DNA from: Mangrovihabitans endophyticus
GTDB taxonomy: Bacteria > Actinomycetota > Actinomycetes > Mycobacteriales > Micromonosporaceae
Direction of reading: 5' to 3'
DNA length: 64,000 nucleotides
NCBI RefSeq assembly: GCF_014646155.1
Contig: NZ_BMMX01000004.1
Location: 220,602-284,601 of the forward strand
The notes beneath the pieces are model-generated. The model was not told the origin of the DNA. It searched no databases and saw only the letters and a list, made by a program, of their open reading frames with translations. Each line of letters starts with the position of its first letter. Position 1 is the first letter of the stretch. Below, piece after piece: positions 1 to 10,400 of the stretch. The position numbers and the translations under genes are program-made.

Positions 1-225
1 GCCGGGGCACTGCGCGAGGCCGCCGCGGTCACCCCCGCCTCGCACCTGCTGGTGGAGACGGACGCGCCGTTTCTCACCCCTACGCCGTACCGGGGACGGC
101 CGAACGCCTCGTATCTGATCCCGGTGACCGTGCGGGCGCTGGCCGCAACGACCGGCACCGACCTGGACGAGCTGTGCGCGGCGATCTCGGATAACGGCGA
201 ACGGGCGCTGGGTCCGTGGCGCTGA
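1..225 (+). CDS. tatD: TatD-family metal-dependent DNase, 3' end only
   Basis: This is the last 74 codons of a TatD-family hydrolase whose start lies left of the window. TatD proteins are TIM-barrel metal-dependent nucleases. The visible part holds the C-terminal family signature: ETDAP (the last metal-ligand strand, Asp) followed by PYRGRPNAS. It ends at a TGA at 223-225. In many actinobacteria tatD lies just upstream of ksgA, as it does here, which supports the call. The N-terminal HxH metal site cannot be seen. Confidence 0.85.
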   Translation, partial: AGALREAAAVTPASHLLVETDAPFLTPTPYRGRPNASYLIPVTVRALAATTGTDLDELCAAISDNGERALGPWR

Positions 226-251
226 CCGGGCAGGCCGTACCCTCTGTTGCC

Positions 252-1139
252 ATGGCTGACGCGCTTCTCGGGCCGGCCGAGATCCGGGATCTGGCGGCAC
301 GGCTCGGCGTCGCGCCGACGAAGAAGCTCGGCCAGAACTTCGTGCACGACCCGAACACGGTCCGGCGCATCGTGGCCACCGCCGGGCTGCGCCCGGACGA
401 TGTCGTGCTGGAGGTCGGGCCGGGGCTCGGCTCGTTGACCCTGGGCCTGGTCGGCTCCGCCGCGCACGTGCACGCGGTGGAGATCGACCCGGTGCTGGCG
501 GCGGCGCTGCCGGCCACGGTGTCCGCCGCGACGCTGAGCGTGCACCATGCCGATGCCCTCCGGGTGTCCGCGGCGGACTTCACACCCGCGCCGACGATGC
601 TTGTCGCGAATCTGCCGTACAACGTCGCCGTGCCGGTGGTGCTGCACCTGCTGGCCGCGCTGGACGAACTGCGCGGCGGCCTGGTGATGGTGCAGAAGGA
701 GGTCGCCGACCGGCTGGTGGCGCCGCCGGGTTCAAAGGTGTACGGCGTGCCGTCGGTCAAGCTGGCCTGGTACGCGCATGCCCGCCCGGCCGGCCGGGTG
801 CCATCGGCGGTGTTCTGGCCGGTGCCGAACGTGGAGTCCGGCCTCGTCGCGTTCGCGCGGCACACCCCGCCGCCGGGCGTCGACCGGCGGGCGGTGTTCG
901 CGGTGGTGGACGCCGCGTTCGCGCAGCGGCGCAAGACCCTGCGCGCGGCGCTGGCCGGATGGGCGGGCAGCCCGGCGGCGGCGGAGGCCGTGCTGGTGCG
1001 GGCCGGGGTGAATCCGCAGGCGCGCGGCGAGTCGCTGGCCGTGGAGCAGTTCGCGGCGATCGCGACCGCCGCGACCGGGATGCCGAGCGGCGGTAAGCTC
1101 AGCGCATCCGGCACGTGGCGCGAGGAGGTGGACTCATGA
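252..1139 (+). CDS. ksgA: 16S rRNA (adenine1518-N6/adenine1519-N6)-dimethyltransferase
   Basis: KsgA dimethylates two adjacent adenines in helix 45 of 16S rRNA using S-adenosylmethionine, a late step of 30S assembly. The protein is 295 aa from the chosen ATG. It shows the family N-terminus ([14 protein letters not shown]), the SAM-binding loop [10 protein letters not shown], and the catalytic NLPYN motif. An in-frame GTG at 216 would add 12 residues and overlap tatD. ATG 252 fits the family N-terminus better, and a TACCCT box 8 nt upstream suggests a leaderless transcript. The stop overlaps the start of the next gene (ATGA). Confidence 0.93.
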   Translation: MADALLGPAEIRDLAARLGVAPTKKLGQNFVHDPNTVRRIVATAGLRPDDVVLEVGPGLGSLTLGLVGSAAHVHAVEIDPVLAAALPATVSAATLSVHHADALRVSAADFTPAPTMLVANLPYNVAVPVVLHLLAALDELRGGLVMVQKEVADRLVAPPGSKVYGVPSVKLAWYAHARPAGRVPSAVFWPVPNVESGLVAFARHTPPPGVDRRAVFAVVDAAFAQRRKTLRAALAGWAGSPAAAEAVLVRAGVNPQARGESLAVEQFAAIATAATGMPSGGKLSASGTWREEVDS

Positions 1140-1576
1140 CGGCGGAAGCGGTGCCCGGTCACGTCATGTGGGTTCCCGATCCGCGCAAACAGAAGGCGGC
1201 GGATCACACCATTGAAGATGTGCTGTCCCTGCCCGACGGCGCGCCTCGCGTCGAACTTCGCGACGGGGTCATGATCGTGGTTCCCACACCGACATACGAC
1301 CATCAGGACATCGCCGGTCTGCTCTGGGCCTGGCTGCGCAGACACGCGCCGCGTGAGTTCCGAGCCAGCCTGGCCACCGGGGTGGCCGTCTCGGTCGACA
1401 GCACCTTCGAACCCGACGTGCTGCTGGTGGACGCCACCGTCGAGCAGGATCCGGTGCGCATCTTCGCGTACGACCTGGTGGAGGGCCGCTACGAAGCCGT
1501 GGCCGACGCGGCGGACGAGCTCGTGCTGACCGCCCCGTTCGAGATCAAACTCCCGATCGGGGACATCACTCCGTGA
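1136..1576 (+). CDS. Uma2-family (DUF820) protein, internally shortened
   Basis: Uma2 proteins have a PD-(D/E)XK nuclease-like fold and are very numerous in actinobacteria; their cellular role is unknown. This one has 146 aa from an ATG with a strong GAGGAGG site (an upstream GTG at 1115 is less likely). The N-terminal helix region, the HQDIAGLL segment and the first metal-binding EPDVLLVD strand are present. The text then jumps directly to the usual C-terminal strand ([18 protein letters not shown]). The roughly 40 residues that normally carry the E-V-x-S-x-S and Lys catalytic segment are absent, so the copy is probably inactive. It is translationally coupled to ksgA and ispE by overlaps. 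Confidence 0.7.
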   Translation: MTAEAVPGHVMWVPDPRKQKAADHTIEDVLSLPDGAPRVELRDGVMIVVPTPTYDHQDIAGLLWAWLRRHAPREFRASLATGVAVSVDSTFEPDVLLVDATVEQDPVRIFAYDLVEGRYEAVADAADELVLTAPFEIKLPIGDITP

Positions 1577-2517
1577 CCGAAGCCTGGGGTCCGGACGACG
1601 GGACGCGCCGGCCCGGCGGTCCGGTGCGAGTCCGTGTGCCTGCCAAGATCAACCTTCACCTGGGTGTGGGGCCGGTGCGGCCGGACGGCTTTCATGAGCT
1701 GAGCACGATTTATCACGCCATCAGCCTCTTCGATGAGTTGCGGGCCAGCCCGGGTGACACCTTGGCGCTGACCATGGAGGGCGAGGGCCAGGGCGAGCTG
1801 GCGCTGGACGACACCAACCTGGCGATCCGCGCGGCCCGTGCGCTGGCCGAGCATGCCGGCGTCCCCGCGTACGCGCGGTTGCACCTGCGCAAGTCCATCC
1901 CGCTCGCCGCCGGGCTGGCCGGCGGCAGCGCGGACGCCGCAGCCGCCTTGCTGGCCTGCGACGCGCTCTGGGGCACCGGGCTGAGCCGCGAAGAGCTCGC
2001 CGACGTCGGCGCCACGCTCGGGTCGGATGTCCCCTTCCTGCTGCACGGCGGCACCGCACTGGGCACCGGCCGGGGCGAGGCGGTGAGCCCGATCTTGGCC
2101 CGCCCGACCGTGTGGCACTGGGTGGTGGCGCTGGCGCACGGCGGGCTCTCCACCCCGGATGTCTACCGCGAGCTGGATCGCCTGCGCGCCGGCGGCCGTG
2201 CCCCCGAGTCGATGCCCGGCCTGGATGACGTGATGGCCGCGTTGCGTCAGCGCAACCCGGAAGTGCTGGGCGACGTGCTCGGCAACGACCTTCAGGCTGC
2301 CGCCCTGTCCCTGCGGCCGGAGCTGTCCGACGTGCTCAAGGCCGGGTATGAGGCGGGTGCGGTGGCCGGCATCGTGTCCGGGTCCGGCCCGACCTGCGTC
2401 TTCCTGGCCGGCGACGGCGCGCACGCGGAGCGGGTGGCATCCGGCCTGGCCGAGGCCGGTGTGTGCCGACAGGTGAGCACCGCCCGCGGGCCCATGCCGG
2501 GAGCGCGGGTAACGTAG
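1573..2517 (+). CDS. ispE: 4-diphosphocytidyl-2-C-methyl-D-erythritol kinase
   Basis: IspE phosphorylates the 2-hydroxyl of CDP-methylerythritol in the non-mevalonate isoprenoid pathway. The 314-aa protein belongs to the GHMP kinase superfamily. VPAKINLHLGVG near the N-terminus, the ATP-binding loop PLAAGLAGGSADAAA and the C-terminal GSGPTCVFL motif are all intact. It starts at a GTG that overlaps the stop of the preceding Uma2-like gene. The ksgA-ispE pairing is a normal actinobacterial arrangement. Confidence 0.94.
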   Translation: MTEAWGPDDGTRRPGGPVRVRVPAKINLHLGVGPVRPDGFHELSTIYHAISLFDELRASPGDTLALTMEGEGQGELALDDTNLAIRAARALAEHAGVPAYARLHLRKSIPLAAGLAGGSADAAAALLACDALWGTGLSREELADVGATLGSDVPFLLHGGTALGTGRGEAVSPILARPTVWHWVVALAHGGLSTPDVYRELDRLRAGGRAPESMPGLDDVMAALRQRNPEVLGDVLGNDLQAAALSLRPELSDVLKAGYEAGAVAGIVSGSGPTCVFLAGDGAHAERVASGLAEAGVCRQVSTARGPMPGARVT

Positions 2518-2524
2518 TCGCACC

Positions 2525-4336
<1,812 letters not shown>

Positions 4337-4415
4337 TCCGGGGGTGCCCCTGCGCGGCGGCACGGCGATGCGCGAGAATCGCCGTGAGATCACGACCGAC
4401 GTTGGAGACGGACCC

Positions 4416-4877
4416 ATGGCGCACAACCCGCTCAACCATCCACTGCGTCCGCTGTACCGCGCGCTCGGCGGGCTGGTGGGCATCTACCTGGTGGTGTTCG
4501 GCGTCGTCGGCTTGGCGATGACCGCGGGCGACGGGCTCTTCGGGCAGCCGGACGAGCGGGTTCTCGGGCAGGGTGCGAATCTGCTGTGGTCCCTGGTGTC
4601 GGTGATCGCGGGTGTGGCGGTCCTGGCCGGCGCGGTGATCGGTCGCAATCTCGACATTGAGATCTACAAGTATGTCGGCTGGGGCATGCTGGTGGTGGGC
4701 AGTTACGCGCTGGCGTCCCTGCGCACGGACGCGAACTTCCTCGCGTTCACGATGGCCACCGTGGTGGTCGCCTATGTGCTCGGCATGGCTCTGATCACTG
4801 CCGGGCTTTACTGCAAGGTTGGGCCCGCCGAGCACGGCGGCGCCCCGCGGCAAGTAAGGGAGGGCCGTCCGGCCTGA
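4416..4877 (+). CDS. DUF4383 membrane protein (first copy)
   Basis: A small integral membrane protein of 153 aa with four predicted hydrophobic segments and the characteristic start MAHNPLNHPLR. DUF4383 has no assigned function and is common in actinobacteria, often in tandem copies. ATG 4416 is preceded by GGAGA and fits the family N-terminus. Its TGA overlaps the ATG of the second copy by one base, so the two are surely co-translated. Confidence 0.85.
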   Translation: MAHNPLNHPLRPLYRALGGLVGIYLVVFGVVGLAMTAGDGLFGQPDERVLGQGANLLWSLVSVIAGVAVLAGAVIGRNLDIEIYKYVGWGMLVVGSYALASLRTDANFLAFTMATVVVAYVLGMALITAGLYCKVGPAEHGGAPRQVREGRPA

Positions 4878-5341
4878 TGGCGCATTACCCCCTCAACCAC
4901 TCCCTCCGCCAGACGTACCGCTTCATCGCCGCCCTCGGCGGCCTCTACCTGGTGCTCACCGGGGCCATCGGCATCGCGCAGACCTGGGGCGACGCCTTCT
5001 TCGGCGACACCTCCGACTGGGTGCTCGGGGTACGGGTCAACCCGGCCGGCGCCTGGTTCTTCCTGATCGCCGGCCTGGTGGTGCTCGGCGCCGCGACGGT
5101 CGGCGGAAACATGCTTCACCAGGTCAACTTGATCCTCGGATGGGCGCTTCTCGCCGTGTCGATGATCGAGCTGGCGGTGATGCAGACCGACGCGAACGTG
5201 CTGAACGTGTCGATGGTCAACGTGTTCGCGCTGATCGTCGTGGGGCTGCTGACGCTGACCGCCGGCCTGTACGGGCGCGTCGACGAGGTTGGCCCCGAAC
5301 GGCGGACGCGCACCAACCGCACCAGCACCCCGGTGAACTGA
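4877..5341 (+). CDS. DUF4383 membrane protein (second copy)
   Basis: A 154-aa paralogue of the preceding protein, starting MAHYPLNHSLR, with four hydrophobic segments and a short hydrophilic basic tail. A GGGAGGG ribosome site lies inside the end of the first copy. The pair looks like an old tandem duplication; sequence identity is clear at the ends and moderate between. Function is unknown. A strong hairpin follows within two bases of the stop. Confidence 0.85.
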   Translation: MAHYPLNHSLRQTYRFIAALGGLYLVLTGAIGIAQTWGDAFFGDTSDWVLGVRVNPAGAWFFLIAGLVVLGAATVGGNMLHQVNLILGWALLAVSMIELAVMQTDANVLNVSMVNVFALIVVGLLTLTAGLYGRVDEVGPERRTRTNRTSTPVN

Positions 5342-5342
5342 C

Positions 5343-5370
5343 GCGTCCCGTCCCGCACGGGGCGGGACGC
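5343..5370. terminator. Hairpin between convergent DUF4383 and TetR genes
   Basis: Perfect 8-bp inverted repeat GCGTCCCG / CGGGACGC with a 12-nt loop, lying in the 32-bp gap between two convergent stop codons. It has no U-tract, as is usual for high-GC actinobacteria, and probably stops transcription from both sides. Confidence 0.65.
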
Positions 5371-5373
5371 ACT

Positions 5374-6084
5374 TCAGCGCGCCTTGCGGGTCAGCAGGAC
5401 GGGCTTGGCCTCCAGGTGGGACAGTCCGTTCCAGGCCAGGTTGACCAAATGGGCGGCGACCATCTCTTTCTTGGGCTTGCGTGCCTCCCGCCACCATTGC
5501 CCGACCAGGGCCACCATGCCCACCAGCGCCTGGGAGTAGAGCTCGGCGAACTTCGGGTCGAAGCCGCGGCTCTTGAACTCGTCGCCGAGGATGTGTTCCA
5601 CCTGGTGGGCGACGTCATTCATGACGCTGGAGAAATTGGCCGCCGGGGACAACACCGGCGACTCGCGGACCAGCACGCGGAAGCCGTGTGGTTCCTGCTC
5701 TATGTAGTCCAGCAAGGCCAGAGCCGCTTGTTCGAGCAGTTCCCGCGGGTGTCCCGCGGTCAGCGCGGCGGCGATCCGCTCCAGCAGCGAGCGGACCTCC
5801 CGGTCCACCACCACGGCGTACAGGCCTTCCTTGCCGCCGAAGTGCTCGTAGACCACCGGCTTGGACACCTTCGCCCGAGCCGCCACCTCTTCCACACTGG
5901 TGGCGTCGAAGCCGCGCTCGGCGAACAGTTGCCGGCCGATGGAGATCAACTGCTCTCGGCGCTGGGCGGCGGACATGCGCACGCGGGAGGTGGCAGGTGT
6001 GCCGGCGGCCGTGGTGCGGTGGTTGCGGGCACGCCGGCTGCCTGAGTCGTTGCCGGAGTCGTTCTGATCTGTCACCCCGGCCAT
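5374..6084 (-). CDS. TetR-family transcriptional regulator (desaturase-linked)
   Basis: A 236-aa one-component repressor-type protein. A disordered, polar N-terminal stretch (about 1-40) precedes the helix-turn-helix: TSVEEVAARAKVSKPVVYEHFGGKEGLYAVV (shown here as its key segment; about residues 60-90). The C-terminal ligand domain is typical of TetR regulators of fatty-acid or desaturase genes. It lies 29 bp downstream of the desaturase and on the same strand, so both are probably one operon. The two palindromes in front of the desaturase (7204-7230) are likely operators, implying autoregulation; this is inference from position and symmetry. Confidence 0.85.
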   Translation of the reverse strand: MAGVTDQNDSGNDSGSRRARNHRTTAAGTPATSRVRMSAAQRREQLISIGRQLFAERGFDATSVEEVAARAKVSKPVVYEHFGGKEGLYAVVVDREVRSLLERIAAALTAGHPRELLEQAALALLDYIEQEPHGFRVLVRESPVLSPAANFSSVMNDVAHQVEHILGDEFKSRGFDPKFAELYSQALVGMVALVGQWWREARKPKKEMVAAHLVNLAWNGLSHLEAKPVLLTRKAR

Positions 6085-6113
6085 GATGCCAGGACGTGAA
6101 CCGTCGGGTGGGT

Positions 6114-7076
6114 TCAGTGTGATCCCGCAGCCTTGGCCATCTTGGCGGCCAACCGATCGGGACGCGGCCAGCGCACCGCGTATGCCGCGCCCAGCTTCTC
6201 GAAGATCCAGATGACCCGGGCCGAAATGTCGATTTGACCGCGCAGCACGCCGTGCCGGGCGCAGGTCGGGTCGGCGTGGTGCAGGTTGTGCCAGCTCTCT
6301 CCGAACGAGACGATAGCCAGCGGCCAGAAGTTGCTGGCCCGGTCGCCGTTGCGCACCTCGAAGGGTCGCTCGCCGTACACGTGGCAGACCGAGTTGATCG
6401 ACCAGGTGATGTGATGCAGCAGGCCGATGCGCACGATGCCGGCCCAGAAGAAGGCGCTCAGTGCGCCCTGCCATGACCAGGTGATCAGGCCGCCGGCCAG
6501 CGCCGGTCCGAGGGTGGAGAAGATGACGATCGCGGGGAAGGCGCGGTCGATGCGGTCGATGTCGCGGTCGGCGAGCAGATCGGGCGCGAAGCGCGAGCGG
6601 TTGGACAACTCGCGGCTGAACATCCACCCCACGTGTGCGAAGAACAAACCCTTGGTGAGGGCCCAGTAGCCGGTGCCGAATCGCCAGGGCGAATGCGGAT
6701 CGCCCTCCTGGTCGCTGAACGCGTGGTGGCGTCGGTGGTCGGCCACCCACTGGATGATGTTCCCCTCGATGGCCAGCGAACCGGCCAGCGCCAGCGCGAC
6801 GCGCAGCCAGCGCTTGGCCTTGAACGAGCCGTGCGTGAAGTAGCGATGGAACCCGACCGTGATGCCCAGCCCGGAGATGACGTAGAAGACCGCCCCGATC
6901 GCGACGTCCGTCCAGGAGAGCCAGCCGCCCCACGCGATCGGGATGGCGGCCAGGACGGCAAGGAACGGCACAATCACGAACGCGTACAGCGCGATGAGCA
7001 CGCCGGTCGGCTGGGCGCCCTCGGTCAGGGGCTTCGGCCCGGTCTTCGTGGCGGGTTCGGCGAGCACGGATGTCAT
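6114..7076 (-). CDS. Acyl-CoA desaturase (delta-9 type, membrane di-iron)
   Basis: A 320-aa integral membrane fatty-acid desaturase. All three histidine boxes that bind the di-iron centre are present: HRYFTH (77-82), HRRHH (114-118) and HNLHH (about 258-262). The hydrophobic profile fits stearoyl-CoA-desaturase-like enzymes that introduce a cis double bond using O2 and a ferredoxin or similar donor. The ATG has a GAGG site 4 nt upstream. It is transcribed divergently from the PKS cluster, sharing a 415-bp control region, so it could act on the cluster's acyl product as well as on membrane lipids. Confidence 0.9.
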   Translation of the reverse strand: MTSVLAEPATKTGPKPLTEGAQPTGVLIALYAFVIVPFLAVLAAIPIAWGGWLSWTDVAIGAVFYVISGLGITVGFHRYFTHGSFKAKRWLRVALALAGSLAIEGNIIQWVADHRRHHAFSDQEGDPHSPWRFGTGYWALTKGLFFAHVGWMFSRELSNRSRFAPDLLADRDIDRIDRAFPAIVIFSTLGPALAGGLITWSWQGALSAFFWAGIVRIGLLHHITWSINSVCHVYGERPFEVRNGDRASNFWPLAIVSFGESWHNLHHADPTCARHGVLRGQIDISARVIWIFEKLGAAYAVRWPRPDRLAAKMAKAAGSH

Positions 7077-7491
7077 GGCACCTCGCTAGGTGAAATGCGG
7101 TGCTGTCGGCAGGCGGGGGCGTGCGATGCGGGGACGGACGCGGCGGCCGGCGGCACGGTCGGAGGGCTTCCGACAGCGACGCCCGCGGCGCAAAAGCTAC
7201 GCCTACGTCACCGTAACCTACGCCACCGTAGCTCGGTTTGGCTTCGCCGCCAATGGCTCCGTCGGGTCATACGCCGAAGGTATGGAAGAACTGCTGTGTG
7301 AGGTTATGACGGCAGAAAAGCCAGGGAATCTGCACCAAATGGGCAGGAAGAACTGCACCACTTCCCTTCATGAGGCGTAACCGTGCCGTAACTAGATCCA
7401 GATAGCTTCGGCCTGCGAGCGACATTCACGTATTGAAATCGCTCGATCCTACGACGGCACCGGAAGACACCCCTGACGAAGCGGGAGTCCG
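7077..7491. promoter_or_regulatory. Divergent control region, desaturase / PKS cluster
   Basis: A 415-bp region without a convincing gene. It contains two 12-bp palindromes (separate entry) near the desaturase side and a stretch at about 7255-7460 that is clearly less GC-rich than the surroundings, as expected for actinobacterial promoters. A GGGAG ribosome site stands before the PKS ATG. Short open frames here have no ribosome site and no recognisable content. Confidence 0.5.
7204..7230. promoter_or_regulatory. Two tandem palindromes, probable TetR operators
   Basis: TACGTCACCGTA (7204-7215) and TACGCCACCGTA (7219-7230) are each a TACG-N4-CGTA palindrome. Their centres are exactly 15 bp apart and differ at only one internal base. 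They lie about 130 bp upstream of the desaturase ATG. Paired short palindromes are typical of TetR dimers binding cooperatively; the adjacent TetR gene is the natural candidate. Confidence 0.55.
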
Positions 7492-10400
7492 ATGAGTACT
7501 GCACGCGATCCCATTCCCTCGATCCTCGCGGTCACCGGTGGCGAAGGACTGGAACCGAGCACCCACACCGCCCTGGCGGCGGCGCGGGCCGGTGCCCACG
7601 CCGTCATCGACCTCGGTTCCGGGGGCGACTGGCCGCTGCGCACACTGGCCGGAGCCGCCGGGCGGGCGAGCCGCCTCGGCGTCCGGGTGCCCGCCGGGTG
7701 CGCGGCGCAACCGGCCGACCTCAAGCGCATCGCCGCGGACACCGTCGACCTCGTCGTGCTGGGCCCGGGCTCGTCCTGGCCGGTGGCCGAGACGGCGCGG
7801 CGCTACCCGGTCATCGCCGAGGTCACCGATCTGGCCGAGGCCGATGCGGCGCTGCGCGGTGGGGCGTGCGGGCTGATCGCCCGTGGCATGGAGTCCGGCG
7901 GCCGGGTCGGCGATCTGAGCGCGTTCGTGCTGATGCAGCAGCTTCTCGCCGCCCACCCAGGGCAATCGGTATGGGTGGCCGGGGGCGTCGGACCGCGTAC
8001 CGCCGCGGCCTCGGTGGCCGGCGGGGCAGCCGGCGTGCTGCTCGACACCCAGCTCTGCCTGCTGCCGGAATCCACGGTGCCCGACGATCTCGCCGCCGTG
8101 CTGCGGCGCATGGACGGCACCGAGGTGGTGTCCGAGGACGGACGTCGCGGCCTGCGGCACGCCGGACGCCTGCTGCCGATCGGGCAGGACGGCTGGCTCG
8201 CCGCCGACTTCGCCCGCCGGTATGCCGACGTGGCCGCCGCCGTACGCGACGTGCGACGGTCCATCGAGGATGCGCAGGACACCGGCGAACTCGCCGCGGT
8301 CCTGCGTCCGGGCGCGCCGCTGGCCCGTACGCTCGGCGTGCAGCTCCCGGTGGCGCAGGGCCCGATGACCCGGGTGAGTGACGAGGCGGGCTTCGCCGCC
8401 GCCGTGGCGCAGCACGGTGGCCTGCCGTTCATCGCTCTGGCCCTGGCCGACGCGGAACAGACCCGGCGCATGCTGACCGAGACCGCGGCCCTGCTGGGTG
8501 ACCGACCCTGGGGCGTCGGCGTGCTCGGCTTCGCACCGGAGGCGTTGCGGGCCGCGCAGATCGAGGTGGTCCGGGAGGTGCGGCCATCCTGCGCGATCAT
8601 CGCCGGAGGGCGCCCGGCGCAGGCCCGGGAACTGGAATCCGAGGGCATCAGCACCTTCCTCCATGTGCCCTCGCCGGGACTGCTCCGCCAGTTCTTGCAG
8701 AGCGGGATGCGCAAGTTCGTCTTCGAGGGCGCCGAGTGCGGCGGCCACGTCGGGCCGCGCGCCAGCTTCCCGCTGTGGGAGGCGCAGTTGGCGGTGCTGG
8801 CGGAGTTCCTCGACGAGAGCCCGCCCGGCACCGGCGACGACCTGCGAGTGTTCTTCGCCGGTGGCGTCCACGACGCCCGCTCGGCGGCGATGGTCGCCGC
8901 CATGGCCGGCCCGCTGACCCGCCGTGGCGCGCAAATCGGCGTCCTGATGGGCACCGCCTACCTGTTCACCGCCGAGGCCGTGCAGCATGGGGCGATTCAG
9001 CCGCTGTTCCAGCAACAGGCCATCGCCGCGGACCGCACCGCGCTGCTGGAGACCGCGCCGGGCCACGCCACCCGCTGCCTGCAATCCTCCTTCGTGGATG
9101 ACTTCCATCGGCTGCGCGCGGAGCTGGAGGCGGCCGGCGTGCAAAACCGATCCATCTGGGAGCAGCTTGAGCTGCTGAACGTGGGACGGCTGCGGATCGC
9201 CGCCAAGGGCCTGCGCCGGGACGGCGCGCACCTGCTCGCGGTGGATGCGGACCAGCAAGCCGCCGAAGGATTGTTCATGGCCGGCCAGGTCGCGGTGCTG
9301 CGCGACGCCGCAACCACGATCGCGGACCTGCATCGCGAGGTCACGGTCGGCGCGGCGGAACTGCTCGCCGCCCGTGCCCCGGCGGCGGAACCGTCCGCGC
9401 CCGAGGCGGACGCCGCGCCGTTGGACATCGCGATCATCGGCATGGCCTGCGTGTTTCCCGGCTCACCGGATCTGGCGGCCTTCTGGGAGACCGTGGTGGG
9501 GGCGGCCGACGCGGTGGGGGAGGTGCCCGCCGGCCGCTGGGACCCCGACGTCTACTACGCGGCCGAGGTGGGGCCGGGCCAGACCGGCCGGGTGACCGTG
9601 TCGAAATGGGGCGGGTTCATCGAGCCGGTGCCCTTCGACGCCATCCGGTACGGCATCCCGCCGGCCGCCCTGGCGAGCATCGATCCCACCCAGTTACTGG
9701 CTCTGGAGATCGCCTGCCGAGCGCTCGCGGACTCCGGCTACCCGCACGACGCCGGTGCGGACCACGCCCGCACCGGCGTGGTCTTCGGTGCGGAGGCGGG
9801 CAGCGACATGAGCCAGACGCAGACCCTGCGCACCATGTTGCCGGCGTACTTCGGTGAGGTGCCGTCGCAGTTGGAGGGGCTGCTGCCGCGGGTGACCGAG
9901 GACTCGTTCCCCGGCGTGCTCGCCAACGTGATCGCCGGCCGGGTGGCGAACCGTCTCGACCTCGGCGGTCCCAACTACACCGTGGACGCTGCCTGCGCCT
10001 CCTCGCTGGCCGCCATGGACTCGGCCTGCAAGGAGCTGATCAGCGGCGCCAGCGACCTGATGATCTGCGGCGGCGCCGACCTGCACAACGGCATCAACGA
10101 CTATCTGATGTTCACGTCGGCGCATGCGTTGTCGCCGACCGGTCGCTGCCGCACCTTCGACAGCACCGGTGACGGCATCGCCCTCGGTGAGGGGGTCGCC
10201 TGTGTGGTGCTCAAGCGTCTTGCCGACGCGGAACGCGACGGTGACCGGATCTACGCCGTCGTCAAGGGCCTGGGCGGAGCCAGCGATGGACGCGCCCTCG
10301 GGCTCACCGCGCCCCGCGCGGAGGGGCAGCGGCGCGCGCTGGACCGGGCGTACGCCAGCGCGGGTGTGTCACCGGCGCAGGTCGGCATGGTGGAGGCGCA

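Noticed and set aside
5374..6933. 519-aa TetR frame extending into the desaturase gene
   Set aside because: The N-terminal part is an out-of-frame reading of the desaturase; the TetR family start fits ATG 6084.
7090..7380. 96-aa open frame in the desaturase/PKS control region
   Set aside because: No ribosome site, and it runs through the palindromic operator-like elements; composition is not protein-like.
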